From NCBI GenBank assembly GCA_036023115.1, contig JAYKKT010000080.1, forward strand, positions 12,092,001 to 12,156,000: 64,000 nucleotides of DNA, in the 5' to 3' direction. A program made the translations under genes and the position numbers. This DNA is from Brasenia schreberi (taxonomy: Eukaryota; Streptophyta; Magnoliopsida; Nymphaeales; Cabombaceae). The notes below the pieces were generated by a model, which was not told the DNA's origin, made no database searches, and saw only the letters and a list, made by a program, of their open reading frames with translations. Of the stretch, positions 1-11,670 are shown piece after piece (position 1 is the first letter of the stretch; each line of letters opens with the position of its first letter).

Positions 1-312
1 GAAGTCATTAATGCTCCATTCATCCAACAATGTTTTTGAGTTCGAACCAGGTTGGGTTGTTGGTTCCACTTCAGACACGAATAAGAGGTCCTTAATAGCG
101 ATTGATGAGCCTTTCTAACCAAGTTAGATCATTAGTGCCTGATCCTTAATCATTACTGGTCATGGGGTTCGACTTGGATGGATTATGCCTCAACATTACA
201 ATAATTCCTATATATATATATATATATACATTGCCGCCTGAATGTAGTGAATAACTTTCAGAGAGGGTCCCCGCATTTTGAATATGGATGGATACGAGGG
301 GTAAGGAAGTTA
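1..312. other. Left flank, no gene seen
   Basis: No coding or RNA gene is recognisable. The stretch contains a short TA microsatellite near 212-229 and ends where the endonuclease reading frame of the LINE becomes recognisable. It may include the LINE 5' untranslated region, but nothing in the bases proves it. Confidence 0.4.
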
Positions 313-1056
313 GTCCAAGATAATAAGATTCGTATTGGTTCTTGGAATATCGGAACATTATCCGGTAAGCTAACGGAGGTAGTAGATACTATGATTCGGA
401 GAAAGATTCATATTCTATGTTTACAAGAGACAAAATGTGTTGGAGAAAAAGCTAGAGAATAAAGGTTTTAAATTATGGTACTCAGGTAAAGAAAATGCTC
501 GAAATAGAGTTTGTATTATAACAAATAAAGATTTAAAGGATAGTGTAGTAGACATACAACAATATGGTGACCGAATCATGAGTTAAAATTAGTGTTAGGA
601 GCAGAGATTTTGAATATAGTTTGTGCTTACGCACCTCAAGTATGACTAGAAGATAGTATAAAGATAGCTTTTCGGGAAGAGTTAGATAAGGTGATTCAAA
701 AGATTCCATAAAGGGAGATGATTTGTTTAGGAGGAGACTTAAATGGACATGTCGGTAAAGAGGCATTATAATATCAAGGTATTCATGGAAACTTTGGTTT
801 GGGGGATATAAATGAGGAAGGTAGGAAGATTTTAAATTTTGCTATGGCATTTGATCTCTTTATAGTCAATACAATCTTCAAAAACAAGATCAACATTTAA
901 TTACTTATAAGAGTGGCTTATCACAAATACAAATTGATTACTTTATTTGTAGAAAAAAATATAGAGCGTGTTGTAAAGATTGCAAGGTAATTCTAGGAGA
1001 AAGCTTAACCACACAACATCGACTTTTAGATATGGATTTACAAATAAAAAAATAGA
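313..1056 (+). pseudogene. LINE AP endonuclease domain, broken
   Basis: The translation starts with an endonuclease motif (IRIGSWNIGTLSGKL) followed by LCLQETK, which holds the metal-binding glutamate of exonuclease III-like nucleases. Further on, in shifted frames, come GGDLNGHVGKEAL (catalytic Asp/Asn region), HGNFGLGD and LTTQHRLLDMDL near 1010-1035, the conserved closing His region. The order matches plant RTE endonucleases, which nick the target DNA to prime reverse transcription. Stops occur from about 460 onward, including one in the GGDLNG segment, so no intact protein is possible. It belongs to the same element as the reverse transcriptase downstream. Confidence 0.85.
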
Positions 1057-1737
1057 CAAAGAAGAAAAGAGTGCATCGAGCTATTCGGACTAAATGGTGG
1101 AACTTCAAAAACGAGAAAGAAGATATATTTAAATAGAAATTCCTTCAAGGAGATGTTTGGAATTATATTGGTACACCCTGTGATATGTGGAACAATATGG
1201 CTATACATATTAGGAAAGTGGCGAAAGATGTGTTAGGTGTATGTATCTAAGGGAGGTGTACCGGCACAAAAAGAAGCTTGATGGTGGAGTGAAGTAGTGC
1301 AAAATAAAATAAAGGCAAAGAGGGCATGTTACAAATTACATTATGGTAAGAAAACTAGTAAAACTTTAGACGCTTATAAGAAAGCAAAGAATGAAGCGAA
1401 AAAAGCCATTAATAAAGCAAAAACTAAATTTTAGGAGGATTTATATAAAAAACTCAACTCAAAAGAGGGTGAAAGAGATATTTTTGGATAGCTAGGGGTA
1501 GAGAGATAAAAAAACTAAAGATCTTAATTGTGTTAGTTGCATCAAGGACGAGGATGAAAAATTTTAGTGGCAAATGATGATATAAGAAATAGATGAAAAA
1601 ACTATTTTTGTAAGATTTTTAATGAAAATAAAGATGTTAGTATTAGCTTAGGAGAGTTACCCAAATCAGAAAAGTATATAAACCACAATTTCTACCGACG
1701 TATTCAAAATAATGAAGTCAAAGATGCTCTTAAACAT

Positions 1738-3172
1738 ATGAAGGGTGGTAAATCGGTAGGATCAAACAATATTCCTATAAAAGTTTGGAAAATACTAAGA
1801 GAAATAGGAATCACTTGGCTCAGAAGACTATTTAATGAAATATCGAGAAACCAAAAGATGCCCGAGGAATGGAGAGCGAGTACACTTATACCCATATATA
1901 AGAACAAGGGAGATATTCAAAATTGTGCGAATTATCAATGCTTCAAGTTAATGAGCCATACTATGAAATTGTGGGAAAGAATTATTGAACGTAGGTTAAG
2001 ACAAGTATCAAGTATAATAGAGAACCAATTTGGTTTCATGTCAGGCATATCTACTATTGAAGTGATTCACCTTTTGAGACGTCTTATGGAACATTTTAGA
2101 ACAAAAAGGAAAGATCTTTACATGATATTTATTGATTTAGAAAAAACTTATGATAGGGTACCGAGGGAGGTTCTTTGGAGAACTTTGAAAAAAAGAGGTA
2201 TCTCATTGAAATACATTAACCTTATAAGAGACATGTACGATGGTGTAAAAACATGTGTGAGGACTCATGAAGGAATGACAGATTTCTTTAAAGTTAATAT
2301 TGGGTTACATCAAGGATCAATTTTAAGTCCATACTTATTGATAATGGTGATTGATGAGTTAACAAAACATATTCAAGATTAAGTACCTTGGTGTATGTTA
2401 TTTGCAGATGACATTGTGTTAGTGGAGGAGTCTAAGGAAAAAGTTAATAGAAAATTGGAACTATGGAGAGAAACATTAGAAAGCAAAGGCCTCCGACTTA
2501 GTAGAACAAAGGCAAAATATATGGAATGTAAGTTTGATCATTTGGTTACCTCAAAGGACATAGAAATTAAAATTGGCACACATTGCATCCCCCAAAAGGA
2601 AAGTTTTAAATACCTAGGGTCAATTTTTCGGAGTGATGGAAGAATTGATGGAGATGTTACGCATAAAATTAATGCTGGTTGGTTAAAATATAGAGGAGCA
2701 TAAGGTATTCTTTGTGATAAGAAGATACCATTAAAGTTAAAAGGTAAATATTATAGAGCAGCAATTAGGTCTACCATGTTTTATGGTTCTGAGTGTTGAG
2801 TAGTTAATTATCAACATGTACAAAAGATGTCTTAGACAGAAATGAAGATGTTAAGATGGATGAGTGGTCATGCAAGAAAAGACCGTATACATAATGAGGT
2901 TATTAAAAACAAATTTGGAGTGACACCAATGGAGGATCAAATGAGAGAATATCGTTTAAGATGGTTTGGACATATAGAAAGAAGATAAAAAGAAGAACCT
3001 TTAAAAAGGTATGAAAAACTAAATTTGGAAAGTATTAAAAGAGTTAGAGGACGACCACAAAAGTGTTGGAAAGAAACAATAAAGAATGATCTAACTTATT
3101 GTGAGTTAACTGCTAACATGGCACATGATAGAGATTTGTGGAAACAAAGAATCTATGTAGCCGACCCCGTCT
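1738..3172 (+). pseudogene. LINE reverse transcriptase and C-terminal domain, broken
   Basis: The open stretch 1738-2382 carries the RT fingers and palm: LMSHTMKLWERIIERRLR, FGFMSG, the first catalytic Asp in FIDLEKTYDRVP, and GLHQGSILSPYL. After one stop at 2380-2382 the frame continues with FADDIVLVEES, the catalytic FADD box, through about 2703. Beyond it [21 protein letters not shown] and IYVADPV (2940-3172) match the C-terminal end of plant RTE polyproteins. The domain order and motifs make the RTE assignment strong. Each block is interrupted by stops, so it is a fossil. Confidence 0.88.
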
Positions 3173-3207
3173 AGTATGGGAAAAGGGTTAGTTGTTGTTG
3201 TATATAT

Positions 3208-4736
3208 AATATATATCATTCTTGAGATGTGAGCTGATTAAAGCTTGATTTCAGGGTTTTTTCAGTTTTCTATTTTTTCAGTCTTGATGTCCACATCATA
3301 GCCGACTTTAGTCAAAAGTCAACGTCAAAGCAACTCGAATAGCATCCTATTGGGTTTTCAGGCTTAAATCATGACCATCTAGGGACAAATTTGCTTTGGA
3401 CTAAAGGGTTTGTGATATATATATGTTCAGAATTAGATTCTATCGGCTTTGAATCGATTGAAAATGTTTGTGGAGTCATGAGGTTTCTCTCTTTGAAGTT
3501 CTTAATAATGTATATGTTGGAGGAAAAATGAATCTAGGTTATCTATTTTGATTCATAATGGTCACTATGGATCTAGTTTAGGTTTTTATATCGTTTCGGG
3601 GTCATTCAATATTTGCTGTAGTCCTAGTATGTTGCATTGGTCTTGTATTTGAATGACTTTTAGTTTAGCAATCTTTTTGTCATTGTTTAAAGATTGAAAC
3701 AAAGTTTTTGCTGGTGATAAGAGTGGATCCTTAGTTTGGGGATTAGATCTTGTCACACCTTCAAGTGTGGGGATACGCACTACTTAATAGGGTTATGGTA
3801 AAACTACTTTTCTATGATTTCTTTTGAATGAATGTGCATGATTGATAAATGTTTTGTTGGTACTTTTACACGATATTGAAGAATACAGTTTATTTTATAA
3901 GATGGCAATGAACATGATTTTTTATGCATATATTCGATGAAAAATGTGGTTTGACTTATATACCCTATTTGTATGGATAGAATAAAGAATAATGTGGAAT
4001 TTGATACTTGGAAGTTAATGTAGTTTGAATGTATTTGCCATTCTTAAAACAAATTGAAATAGGGTTTAATTGTCTTCGTTGCTATAAATTGATTGTGAAA
4101 TGTACATGAGTTCTATCAAAGAGTGTATATCTTTGATAATGTGATAACCGGTCAATGTTCTATAACTAGTCATAAGGCTAACACTTGGAGAGCGTGTGGT
4201 GCTGAATAGCTGATTTCTGGATTATCTTACAACTAGAGATGATGTGAGTTAACAAAGCACCATGAACTTATTTTTTTATTTTTGATAGTTATCTCTTTCG
4301 GGGTTTGTCTGCACCATATTTAATACTTGGTTTTATTTTGATATTATATATGTATCATGTATGTTCAAACCTGTGCACGACGACGCATCCATGTGAACTC
4401 GTGGTGGTTCGTGTCATAGGTGTTTCTCGTTCAGATATACAGGGGTTTAGTCCAAAAACTAAGATACACAATACTTATATTTGTAAGTCACAATACCAAT
4501 CGATTTTAGCAATTTTGTAAATACTTTTTTGTACCATACAAAAAAAACTTACAATGGTCATTCCTTCACCATAAAAAGACTAGTACCATAATCTTAGGAA
4601 AGTGGTTTATGTAGAAATTTTTAAAATGATGAGCACTCACGAGTCAAACCTAGCTTAGTATACAATGCGTATGTTCAGATCATATGGTTTAACGAACTAA
4701 ACACGAATGCACCGTAAACGAGTCTAACCAACCCAA
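3208..4736. other. Intergenic DNA; partial similarity to LTR at 61-64 kb
   Basis: No gene is recognisable. Two anchor strings, GTGATAAGAGT near 3716 and ATGATTGATAAATGTTTT near 3838, recur in the same order near 62620 and 62740 inside the solo LTR at 61212-63685. The similarity is patchy, so this may be an old fragment of the same LTR family. Open frames here are short and show no domain. Confidence 0.35.
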
Positions 4737-4740
4737 ATCA

Positions 4741-4919
4741 TGAGTGCCCTGGTTAATTAGCAACCATACATTTCCTCCATATTTCTATTATGATATTCTA
4801 TTATATATTTAACGTGGTATATATATATATATATACATATATCATGAGTGCCCTGGTTAATTAGCAACCATACATTTCCTCCATATTTCTATTATGATAT
4901 TCTATTATATATTTAACGT

Positions 4920-4952
<33 letters not shown>
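4741..4952. repeat. 104-bp tandem duplication with TA tract
   Basis: The block beginning TGAGTGCCCTGGTTAATTAG at 4741 is repeated starting at 4845, a period of 104 bp, with almost no differences. Each copy ends in a TA dinucleotide tract; the second tract is much longer (about 4922-4966). The lack of divergence points to a recent event, probably unequal exchange or replication slippage between the TA tracts. Confidence 0.9.
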
Positions 4953-4960
<8 letters not shown>

Positions 4961-4971
<11 letters not shown>

Positions 4972-5126
4972 CATATATACATATATACATACATATATAC
5001 ATATATACATACATATATACATATATACATACATATATACATATATACATACATATATACATATATACATATATATCTATATATATACATATATATATAC
5101 ATATATACATATATATCTATATATAT
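4961..5126. repeat. 20-bp minisatellite of ATATATACATACATATATAC
   Basis: The 20-bp unit ATATATACATACATATATAC repeats without change from 4961 to 5060 (five copies) and then decays into related TA/TACA sequence to about 5126. Open frames across it encode only Tyr/Ile/Met/His strings and are artefacts of the repeat. Confidence 0.92.
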
Positions 5127-5197
5127 GTGAATTAGCAACCATGGTTTGGTTTAAAGCCATGAAGCAAACCAAGTCACATGGTTATGTATTTATTACC

Positions 5198-5440
5198 TTC
5201 CAGTAAGGCTTGCAAAAGACCAAGCTGCTCACAGTCCGACTCAGCTCGGCTGCATGATGAGCTCATTCGTGCTCTGGGTTCGCCTACCGGCTACTGTAAG
5301 CGGCTCGGTTCTTGTTTGTGTAAAAGCAAGAGAACACTAGCCATCTAAACAAGCCAAACACGAGCTGGCACATAAAGTTTAATAAGCTGCACAATATGTG
5401 TGCAGTTCGGCTCAGCTCGTATAGAAGAAGCTCATTTGCT
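5198..5440. mobile_element. hAT-like miniature element fragment (GCTCG-rich)
   Basis: The segment opens with AAGGCTTGCAAAAGACCAAG and is dense in GCTCG/CGAGC words. Its start resembles the 20139-20492 element (AAGGCTGGTAAATGAGCCG), and both resemble hAT subterminal repeats. A matching 3' end and target duplication were not found, so the extent is approximate. Confidence 0.35.
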
Positions 5441-7849
5441 TAAGTGTATACAAATGCATATTAAGTTTCTTGCTCTTCTATAAGATATTGACATAATTTC
5501 TAAATAAGAGAATTTAAGATTTATCGAAAGACATGTGTTTGAAGTTCTTTTCTTTTGTACAAGGAGGATATCAAACTCATGACCTTTTAGTTGTGATCTG
5601 ATACCTTAGCCCTGTGGGCTGTTTGCCCTTTGTGAACAGTTTAACTTCGATATTAAGCTCATCTGGCTCAACTTGGATTTGGTTCCGCTTGGTGAAATGA
5701 GCTAAGGAGCCAAACGTTAAGCGCCGTTAAGTTAATGAACCATGAAGTGCTACTGTTATTAAGTTCTTGTTTGCCAGTCATGCCGATAACTGATGCAGGT
5801 CGGTTCATGATCAGTTGATTCAGATTCATAAAATGAAGCAAATAAAAAGCATAATTGATATTTATATACCTTTTTTGCTGAACATACATCCTTTTTAAAA
5901 AAAAATCCAAATTACCCTTTCTAAATTCTCTTTTCTCTCTTCCTTTTCATCGGTTTTTCTCCTCTCGATAATCCTTATCAGCTTCTCCTTTTTCCCCAAC
6001 AACCTTTCCCGATGCTTCTCTCTCTTGCAATCTCTTTAATGCCATTCTCTTTCTCAATGTTTGATTTCTCTTTAAATTTTACCTTTCTCGTTTCTTTTTT
6101 AAACTTTCATGAATGATTTTTAATATTTTTATTGATATTTTTTGGATTTATTTCTGTTTATTTTCAATCTCTATCTTGATCTAAATATAAATCTCACAAA
6201 AAATCGCTAGAAAATGAAACTTTAAATCGTTGGTCACGACAAATGTTTGTGACGAGAGAAGAAATCGAGGATTGATGATGAGATAAGCCATGTTTTACTT
6301 AGGGGATACACACGCTCATGATACGTCATTATTTTAGGAGAAACGCACCATGAGTGCATTTTTATCCTAAAGATGACGCAACTGAAGTGCATCTCTCCTA
6401 TGATCGATGATGAAATGAGCTGAGCACATATTTTTTTCCGAAAAAATTGGGTCTCCAACTAGAGAACGAAAAATGAAAAAGACTTGTTTTGAAAAGAAAG
6501 ATAAAAGGATGTATATTTAATAAAAAAGGTATGTGTATAGTAATACGAGATGATTCGATCAAGGACAATCACTATCAAGGAGTCCTTTTCTCACTTATCA
6601 TAAACACATTTTCTCAAAGAATAATACATGAATGTGCGTACAAATTGTCCATTATCAAAATGGCCAAAATGTGGAGCCTCTAATGGGTGGCAATGCTTAT
6701 CCTTCACAGTCAAAGGTACTGGACCAGAATAGGCTTTGGGTCCGACCCACAAACACACACACAACGAATCCATTCATTAAAACCAAATGACGCATGTTAG
6801 TGTCCCCCTTTGCTCAACGCTTTGGTTCCATTTTTTATATCTTCAAAGAAAAAACGAAAAAAGAAATGGACATGCTATGCAAAAGTTAGTTTTTCTTGCT
6901 TTTATTCAAAACTATGGGCCAATAATTGAAACACATGAGAAGTTTGAAAGACAGGATATTCCTTAATACATGCATATTTTCTCCTTTTCTTTTCCATAAG
7001 CAAGCAGAGTTAGACAGACAACTACAGTCATGTTCCTAACAAAAGTTAATTAAGCACTGACTACGAAAGTTAATTAAGCATAATATGAGATCCTAGATAA
7101 ACAGTATGAGAATGAGCCGTCAAATTGAACCTCTTGGTGATGATGAAGTGGCTTTCAAATGAACATTATTCAAGGATCTCTCTTCTAACGCATGACAGAA
7201 ATCATGGCATGATGATTACAAAGCAGCTAGCCACATTGTGGGAACTAGAGTTGCTAGTTTAAAGACACAAGCATGTACTCTAGGCTCACACTCAACTATG
7301 GCCAAATTTGAGAACCAATATTAAACGTTTTGCGACATCAAGTCAATGAACAATCATCACCTGGATTTCAATATGGATGTGGATATATCAATGTTGCAAG
7401 GACACCAAGTGTTCCCGTGATGCATATTGGTCCCTCACCATCTACAATGTTGTTCTCTTCGGCATCTCCTATTAGGCAGTCATTTTATCCTCCATGTGGG
7501 GGTGCATGTTCCTATTAGCACATTAGGGGGCATGCATCAAGTTCCTCAGTCTCTGATGCCACCACCTACCACCAATTTCATAGTATCGTTGGCAGAAGTT
7601 GGTTTATCTGTAATTCTTCCGTTGCCTTTCACTGAGTTTGGAATGCAAGCTTTCCTACATTGGTTCATCTTTCCGACTGAAGGCAATCAGCTGGCCCTTC
7701 CAACTCCACCAGGATATTTTTGAATAACCAACCAGCAACATCGATTAGTGATCCTATCGGCACCCTGATCACCACTCCTCGAACCCTGGGACGTTTTTTT
7801 AACTAGGAAGGAGCGATTGACCTAGTCCAAAATGTGTTCGGCCTAGAGC
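5441..7849. other. Intergenic DNA with pyrimidine-rich tract, no gene
   Basis: A strongly pyrimidine-rich stretch lies at about 5920-6090. A direct repeat AAAGTTAATTAAGCA occurs twice near 7043-7080. Open frames at 7330-7723 are short, overlap each other and show no domain; they could be the upstream edge of the gag remnant that follows. No convincing exon structure was seen. Confidence 0.4.
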
Positions 7850-8420
7850 TCTAGGCTCCCGATGATTGAAAGCCATACCCTATGTGGGTGGGTGGACAAG
7901 ACTTGGCCCCCTATCTTGATAGGTTTCAAAGCAAACTTCACGACCTTTTTGAGACAAGAAGGGAGCATCTACGAGGTTCGCCTTGGAATATGAAAAGCTT
8001 AGTGGCAGTGAATACCATAAGCTAAGACTCTTTGTTTCTTCATTGATTGGCCAGGCCAGACTTATGCTTGATAAACATCTTCAGACTTATGCTTGATAAA
8101 CATCTTCGAAGTCTAGCTCGATGCAGACCTAAGAAGAGATGTAGAAGGCTTTCTACAGTAGTATAACAAGATTCAACCAAAGCCTACTCGCAACAATTTA
8201 GTGAACCTACAATAGAAGGCTGATGAAACCGTCGAGGCATTCTTCGAAAGGTTTTGGTGACCTATTGACAAATATAGTTCACAGAAGTCCAGTATGTTGC
8301 TTTGTGCAGGAACTGTCCACGACCAAAGATCAAGAAGGTTATTTCTTCTCGATTTTGGTCCAGTTATTTAACTAAGCCGTCAAAGTGGAGCATGTACCAA
8401 CCACCGAACGAGATGGATAG
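7850..8420 (+). pseudogene. Ty3/gypsy gag remnant
   Basis: Successive frames give YEKLSGSEYHKLRLFVSSLI, GQARLMLDKHL, then YNKIQPKPTRNNLVNLQ (from 8162) and KADETVEAFFERF, which together follow the order of a plant Ty3/gypsy gag capsid region. Stops and frame changes lie between the blocks. A 25-bp tandem duplication (8056-8105, ACTTATGCTTGATAAACATC repeated) falls inside the coding stretch. No protease, RT or LTR is attached, so only a gag fragment survives. The gag match is from family knowledge and has not been searched. Confidence 0.68.
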
Positions 8421-9254
8421 TTAAAGAAGTCTTTGTGTCAATGTGCAATTTCATGCATCATAAGAGATGGATGTGGATGACCTTCATTCAATCTTATCAA
8501 GATCCAATCAAATAGCCTGGTGTCCGGCTTCCAAATAACATCCACTTGTTTTCATTATAACTTTCTCATTTGGACTCTAATTTGCATGATTCTTGTTTTT
8601 TCGAAAAGAGAACATTGAACTTTTCAAAAAATAAAGAATCATCCAATTCTAAGTAGAGTTGATTGAGCTATAATATTTCCTTGAGAAGATGTACTTGAGA
8701 CCTTGGGTATCTTGATAGGGTAAGAGTACCTATGATAGAATACGATCATTTCCTACATGTCCCGGTCACTTGTACTCGAAATTAAGTGGTTCTTGATCCT
8801 TTGGGAAACAGACAAGATGATTTTTCCACCTTGAGAATCGGAAAAGTATGTATGGAATTGATTTTTAACAAAATTTATGAACTTCGGGTAGATTTCTAGC
8901 AAGTCAAATGTTATGATTTGATTGTGCAACTAGATGCAAAAAGGCCAAAATCACAAAGAAAATAACATTGTGATTATAAAGAAGAAGGTTATATTTAATG
9001 ATTACAACTAAAAAAGGAAATGAAATAGGTTTGTATTGATGACGTGTCATCGTCTAAAATGTGAACCACCTTCTTTTATAGCTTTACTCCTATAGATGAT
9101 TTTTTTGCCTTTCCAGTCCCTAAAATAGTGGTGAATAATCATGCACCTATTGTTAGAATGTGATTACTAATATATGTTACAAATTGGGGCTCGATCAACT
9201 CGGTTGGATATAAGGATCCATTGTGATCTAAAAGAAACAAAGAAAATGCACTCA
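8421..9254. other. Intergenic DNA, nothing recognised
   Basis: AT-rich sequence without a convincing open frame, repeat or RNA gene. Part of it may be decayed retrotransposon sequence following the gag remnant. Confidence 0.35.
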
Positions 9255-9382
9255 GGTTGACAGCCCACCTAGCATGGCTCTCGACTCATTGTGAAGGCCG
9301 ACCGACCACGAGTTTGACTCCTACGGCCTTCATACCTGTCTTCAGACTCCTGTTGTAACCAAAAGAAGAAAAAAAAAGAGAG
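9255..9382 (+). mobile_element. Probable tRNA-derived SINE
   Basis: A B-box-like promoter element GAGTTTGACTCCT lies at 9310-9322. Downstream the unit ends in CTTCAGACTCCTGTTGTAACC followed by an A/G-rich tail (9361-9382). The same ending, CTTC..CTCGTAACC plus poly(A), closes the SINE-like unit at about 14490-14627. The A box is weak and no target duplication was confirmed. Confidence 0.45.
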
Positions 9383-9939
9383 AACAAAGAAAATATTCAA
9401 ATGCAAATCATAGACATGGGGAGTGTTTGATTATGTTTTACCCAAATATTCCAAAGTTCCAAACCTAACTTTGGAAGGGAATTTGATTCTATGGTCACAG
9501 TCAATGAAGGATTTATTCTCTCTCTAACTTAATGTCGCGCAAAGGAATGATTCTTTGTTTCCTTTACAAGAGAAACAAGATTCCACTGTTTCTCAACAAA
9601 CTACACATAGGACCCAGTAAGATGCAAAAAAAAGGTGGATATGGATTAGTTCGTGATTGATTTATATCCGGTTTGAAACTAATATGGCATAAGATGAAAG
9701 TCGATACTTAATTTCAGATTGGAATTTTATCCACGATTAGGCACCTTTTAAACGGGGATTCATGAAATTAATTAACTTTTTCTTTTGTTCACCAATATGT
9801 AGGTTAACAGAATAGACTAGATTTTGACTCGTACAATAATCCAATAGACTCGGTCTAGAATCAAGACAGAATCGAGCATTTATGTGAGCTTCATATATAA
9901 AACCAAATGAATTTCCCTAAGTTTAAGTTTACATACGAA

Positions 9940-10860
9940 AATTATAAAGTTGGGTCCGGATCAGGATCTTTTCAGCTTTCTCTCCTACTGGCCCACTTTG
10001 AACCGGACGTAGTGCAATTTATATTTCGCAAATCATTGGGATACTACAAGGGCGATCTGTTCGTTTTATCCCGGATGAATGGACCCCAACAAGCAGTGGC
10101 CCTAGACATGGTTGGTTTTGAGTAAAACCCGAACCAAACTGGGATCGGGCTGGTTCCAGTTCTGGTTTGAGGCTCAAAAGGTGTAGAACCGAAAAACTTC
10201 TTTTGAAATTTAAAAAAAATAAAAAATATGAGGAACCGGCTGTTGGAACCTTCAGTTCTTGTTCCATGGAACCAGAACCAAACTGGGTGGTCCCTGGTTT
10301 CTAGTTCAGTTTTATGCACATATTCAAAGGTTTCGGTTCCAGCCAGGTTTCGATTCTGGTGGAACTATTAGGATGATTCCGAACCGGCCATGTTTAAGTG
10401 ATCCTAAATCATTGGATCCTTATATGGATCTATATTTCCATGGGACTTGCTGTGAACCTGATCCCTTACTTGACCAACCTGATCAAAGCCTTCTCTCGCA
10501 CTAGGTGAGGTCAGCCAGGTGGTTCGCAACGACTACTTCCTAGGAGTATGATTCACCTGGAACTGGAATGAGAGGTTTGAAACTGCTGATTCTGATTTGG
10601 TTGGAACCACAAATTACAAATTGTAACCTAACTGGTTTCCTTCCGTTGATATTACGCCTTGTAGCTGCTGATTGTAGTTCCAGTTTGAGAAAAAAGATTA
10701 AAACCAAAAGTACTTACAGAGGATGAACGAAACCGGCAGTTTGAACTATTAGTTCCATACAAAAGAGGAACTGTAACGGAACAGGCCCCTCCCAGGTTCC
10801 ACATTTCGGCCCAACTTACGTTTGAGCCCATCTAATGTTTTAGCCGTACGAAACCGACTT
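9940..10860. mobile_element. GGTTC/GAACC-rich transposon-like region
   Basis: The stretch is crowded with GGTTCC, GAACCGG and ACCAGAACC words on both strands, so both strands give spurious open frames rich in Glu-Pro-Asn-Arg. Similar sequence recurs near 20632-21180 and 29480-29770. Dense short words of this kind are typical of subterminal regions of non-autonomous hAT-type elements, but clean termini were not found here. Confidence 0.4.
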
Positions 10861-11307
10861 CATAGGATCTGAAGCGGATCCGTTGTCCGAGGCAAAGTTG
10901 GATTCGGTCCAAAAAGCATGGACCCATGGCATTTTCGTCATCAAAAAGTCGAACCCCGTAGGATGGTCCAGCTCTCAGCACAGTGGGGTCCGATCAATTA
11001 AGTGAAGGATGCTCCATTTCCGGTTTTCACGGCCCCCCTTTTACTAGAGTTAATTATCTTTTAGAGAAATTATTTATCATTATTTGACTAAAAACGCACA
11101 TTTCATTGTCCAGCTACCGTCCAGTGACAAGGCTAGCAATTTCTTGTTGCAGGTACGTTCTCGCATCGTGTCAAAACAAGCTATCCATACATAACACAAT
11201 CTATTTTAAGTTACTTTCCGCACATATCGAGAGTTTTCAGATTGTGTCCGTGTTGAGTCTGGAATCGTGACCCTGTTATGCTCACCACCACCTAGCAATG
11301 CCTGCAG
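10861..11307. other. Intergenic DNA, nothing recognised
   Basis: No gene or repeat boundary is clear. The last bases before 11308 (CCTGCAG) would serve as a 3' splice site for the frame that follows. Confidence 0.3.
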
Positions 11308-11592
11308 ATGATTGAGATCATACAAGAACGGAGACAACAAAAGGATGATTTTCAGATGTATGAAGAAGCTGATGATGCTACTGTCACTGGATTTGGATTC
11401 ACTGATAGTTTGCCTTCAGATGTTATAATAAAGATTGGTAGTAGCAGTTCACGAGCACCTATTAGAGAAAAGAGGGTTGCAACTGAAGACTTTGGAGGTG
11501 GCAGAAGAGAAAGTTCAAGAAGAAATAGAGGAAAAGCTTCTTCTACGCTGAGCCCAATACGCACGCACATGGCTCATTTTCAGGTCAATTAA
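11308..11592 (+). pseudogene. Unassigned exon-like ORF, perhaps hAT transposase N-terminal piece
   Basis: The frame encodes a 94-residue hydrophilic peptide starting MIEIIQERRQQKDDF, then an acidic patch, a serine cluster (GSSSSRAP), and a basic RRESSRRNRGK segment. A CAG precedes the first codon, so it may be an internal exon. The helix-plus-acidic-plus-Ser/Arg order is reminiscent of the linker after the BED zinc finger in plant hAT transposases, and a hAT-like terminal motif lies just downstream (11598-11668). No zinc finger or catalytic block is present. The assignment is tentative; it could equally be an unrelated exon fragment. Confidence 0.3.
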
Positions 11593-11670
11593 GTACACGA
11601 ACAAGCGAGAAACGAGTCGAACCGAGCCGATCTTCAAGCAGCTCGGGTCATTTAGCATCGCTAACAAGTA
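11575..11670. mobile_element. hAT-like terminal fragment
   Basis: The sequence AACAAGCGAG..CGAGTCGAACCGAGCC ends with CTCGGGTCATTTAGCATCGC, which parallels the right end of the 20139-20492 element (GGTTCATTTAACACCGCTAG). It looks like one end of the same hAT-like family. Confidence 0.4.

Larger units (their letters stand above)
313..3207 (+). mobile_element. Degenerate RTE-clade LINE (non-LTR retrotransposon)
   Basis: A single retroposon reads left to right: an APE-type endonuclease (about 313-1056), a basic linker broken by stops, a reverse transcriptase (about 1738-2703) and a C-terminal region ending near 3172. The 3' end runs into a short TTG repeat followed by TA dinucleotides, the simple-repeat type of tail typical of plant RTE elements rather than a poly(A). 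Many stop codons and frame changes show it is dead. RTE elements copy themselves by target-primed reverse transcription. The 5' boundary is uncertain and no target-site duplication was identified. Confidence 0.88.

Noticed and set aside
4861..5138. Several open frames of Tyr/Ile/Met/His on both strands
   Set aside because: They are products of the TA and TACA repeats and have no protein-like composition.
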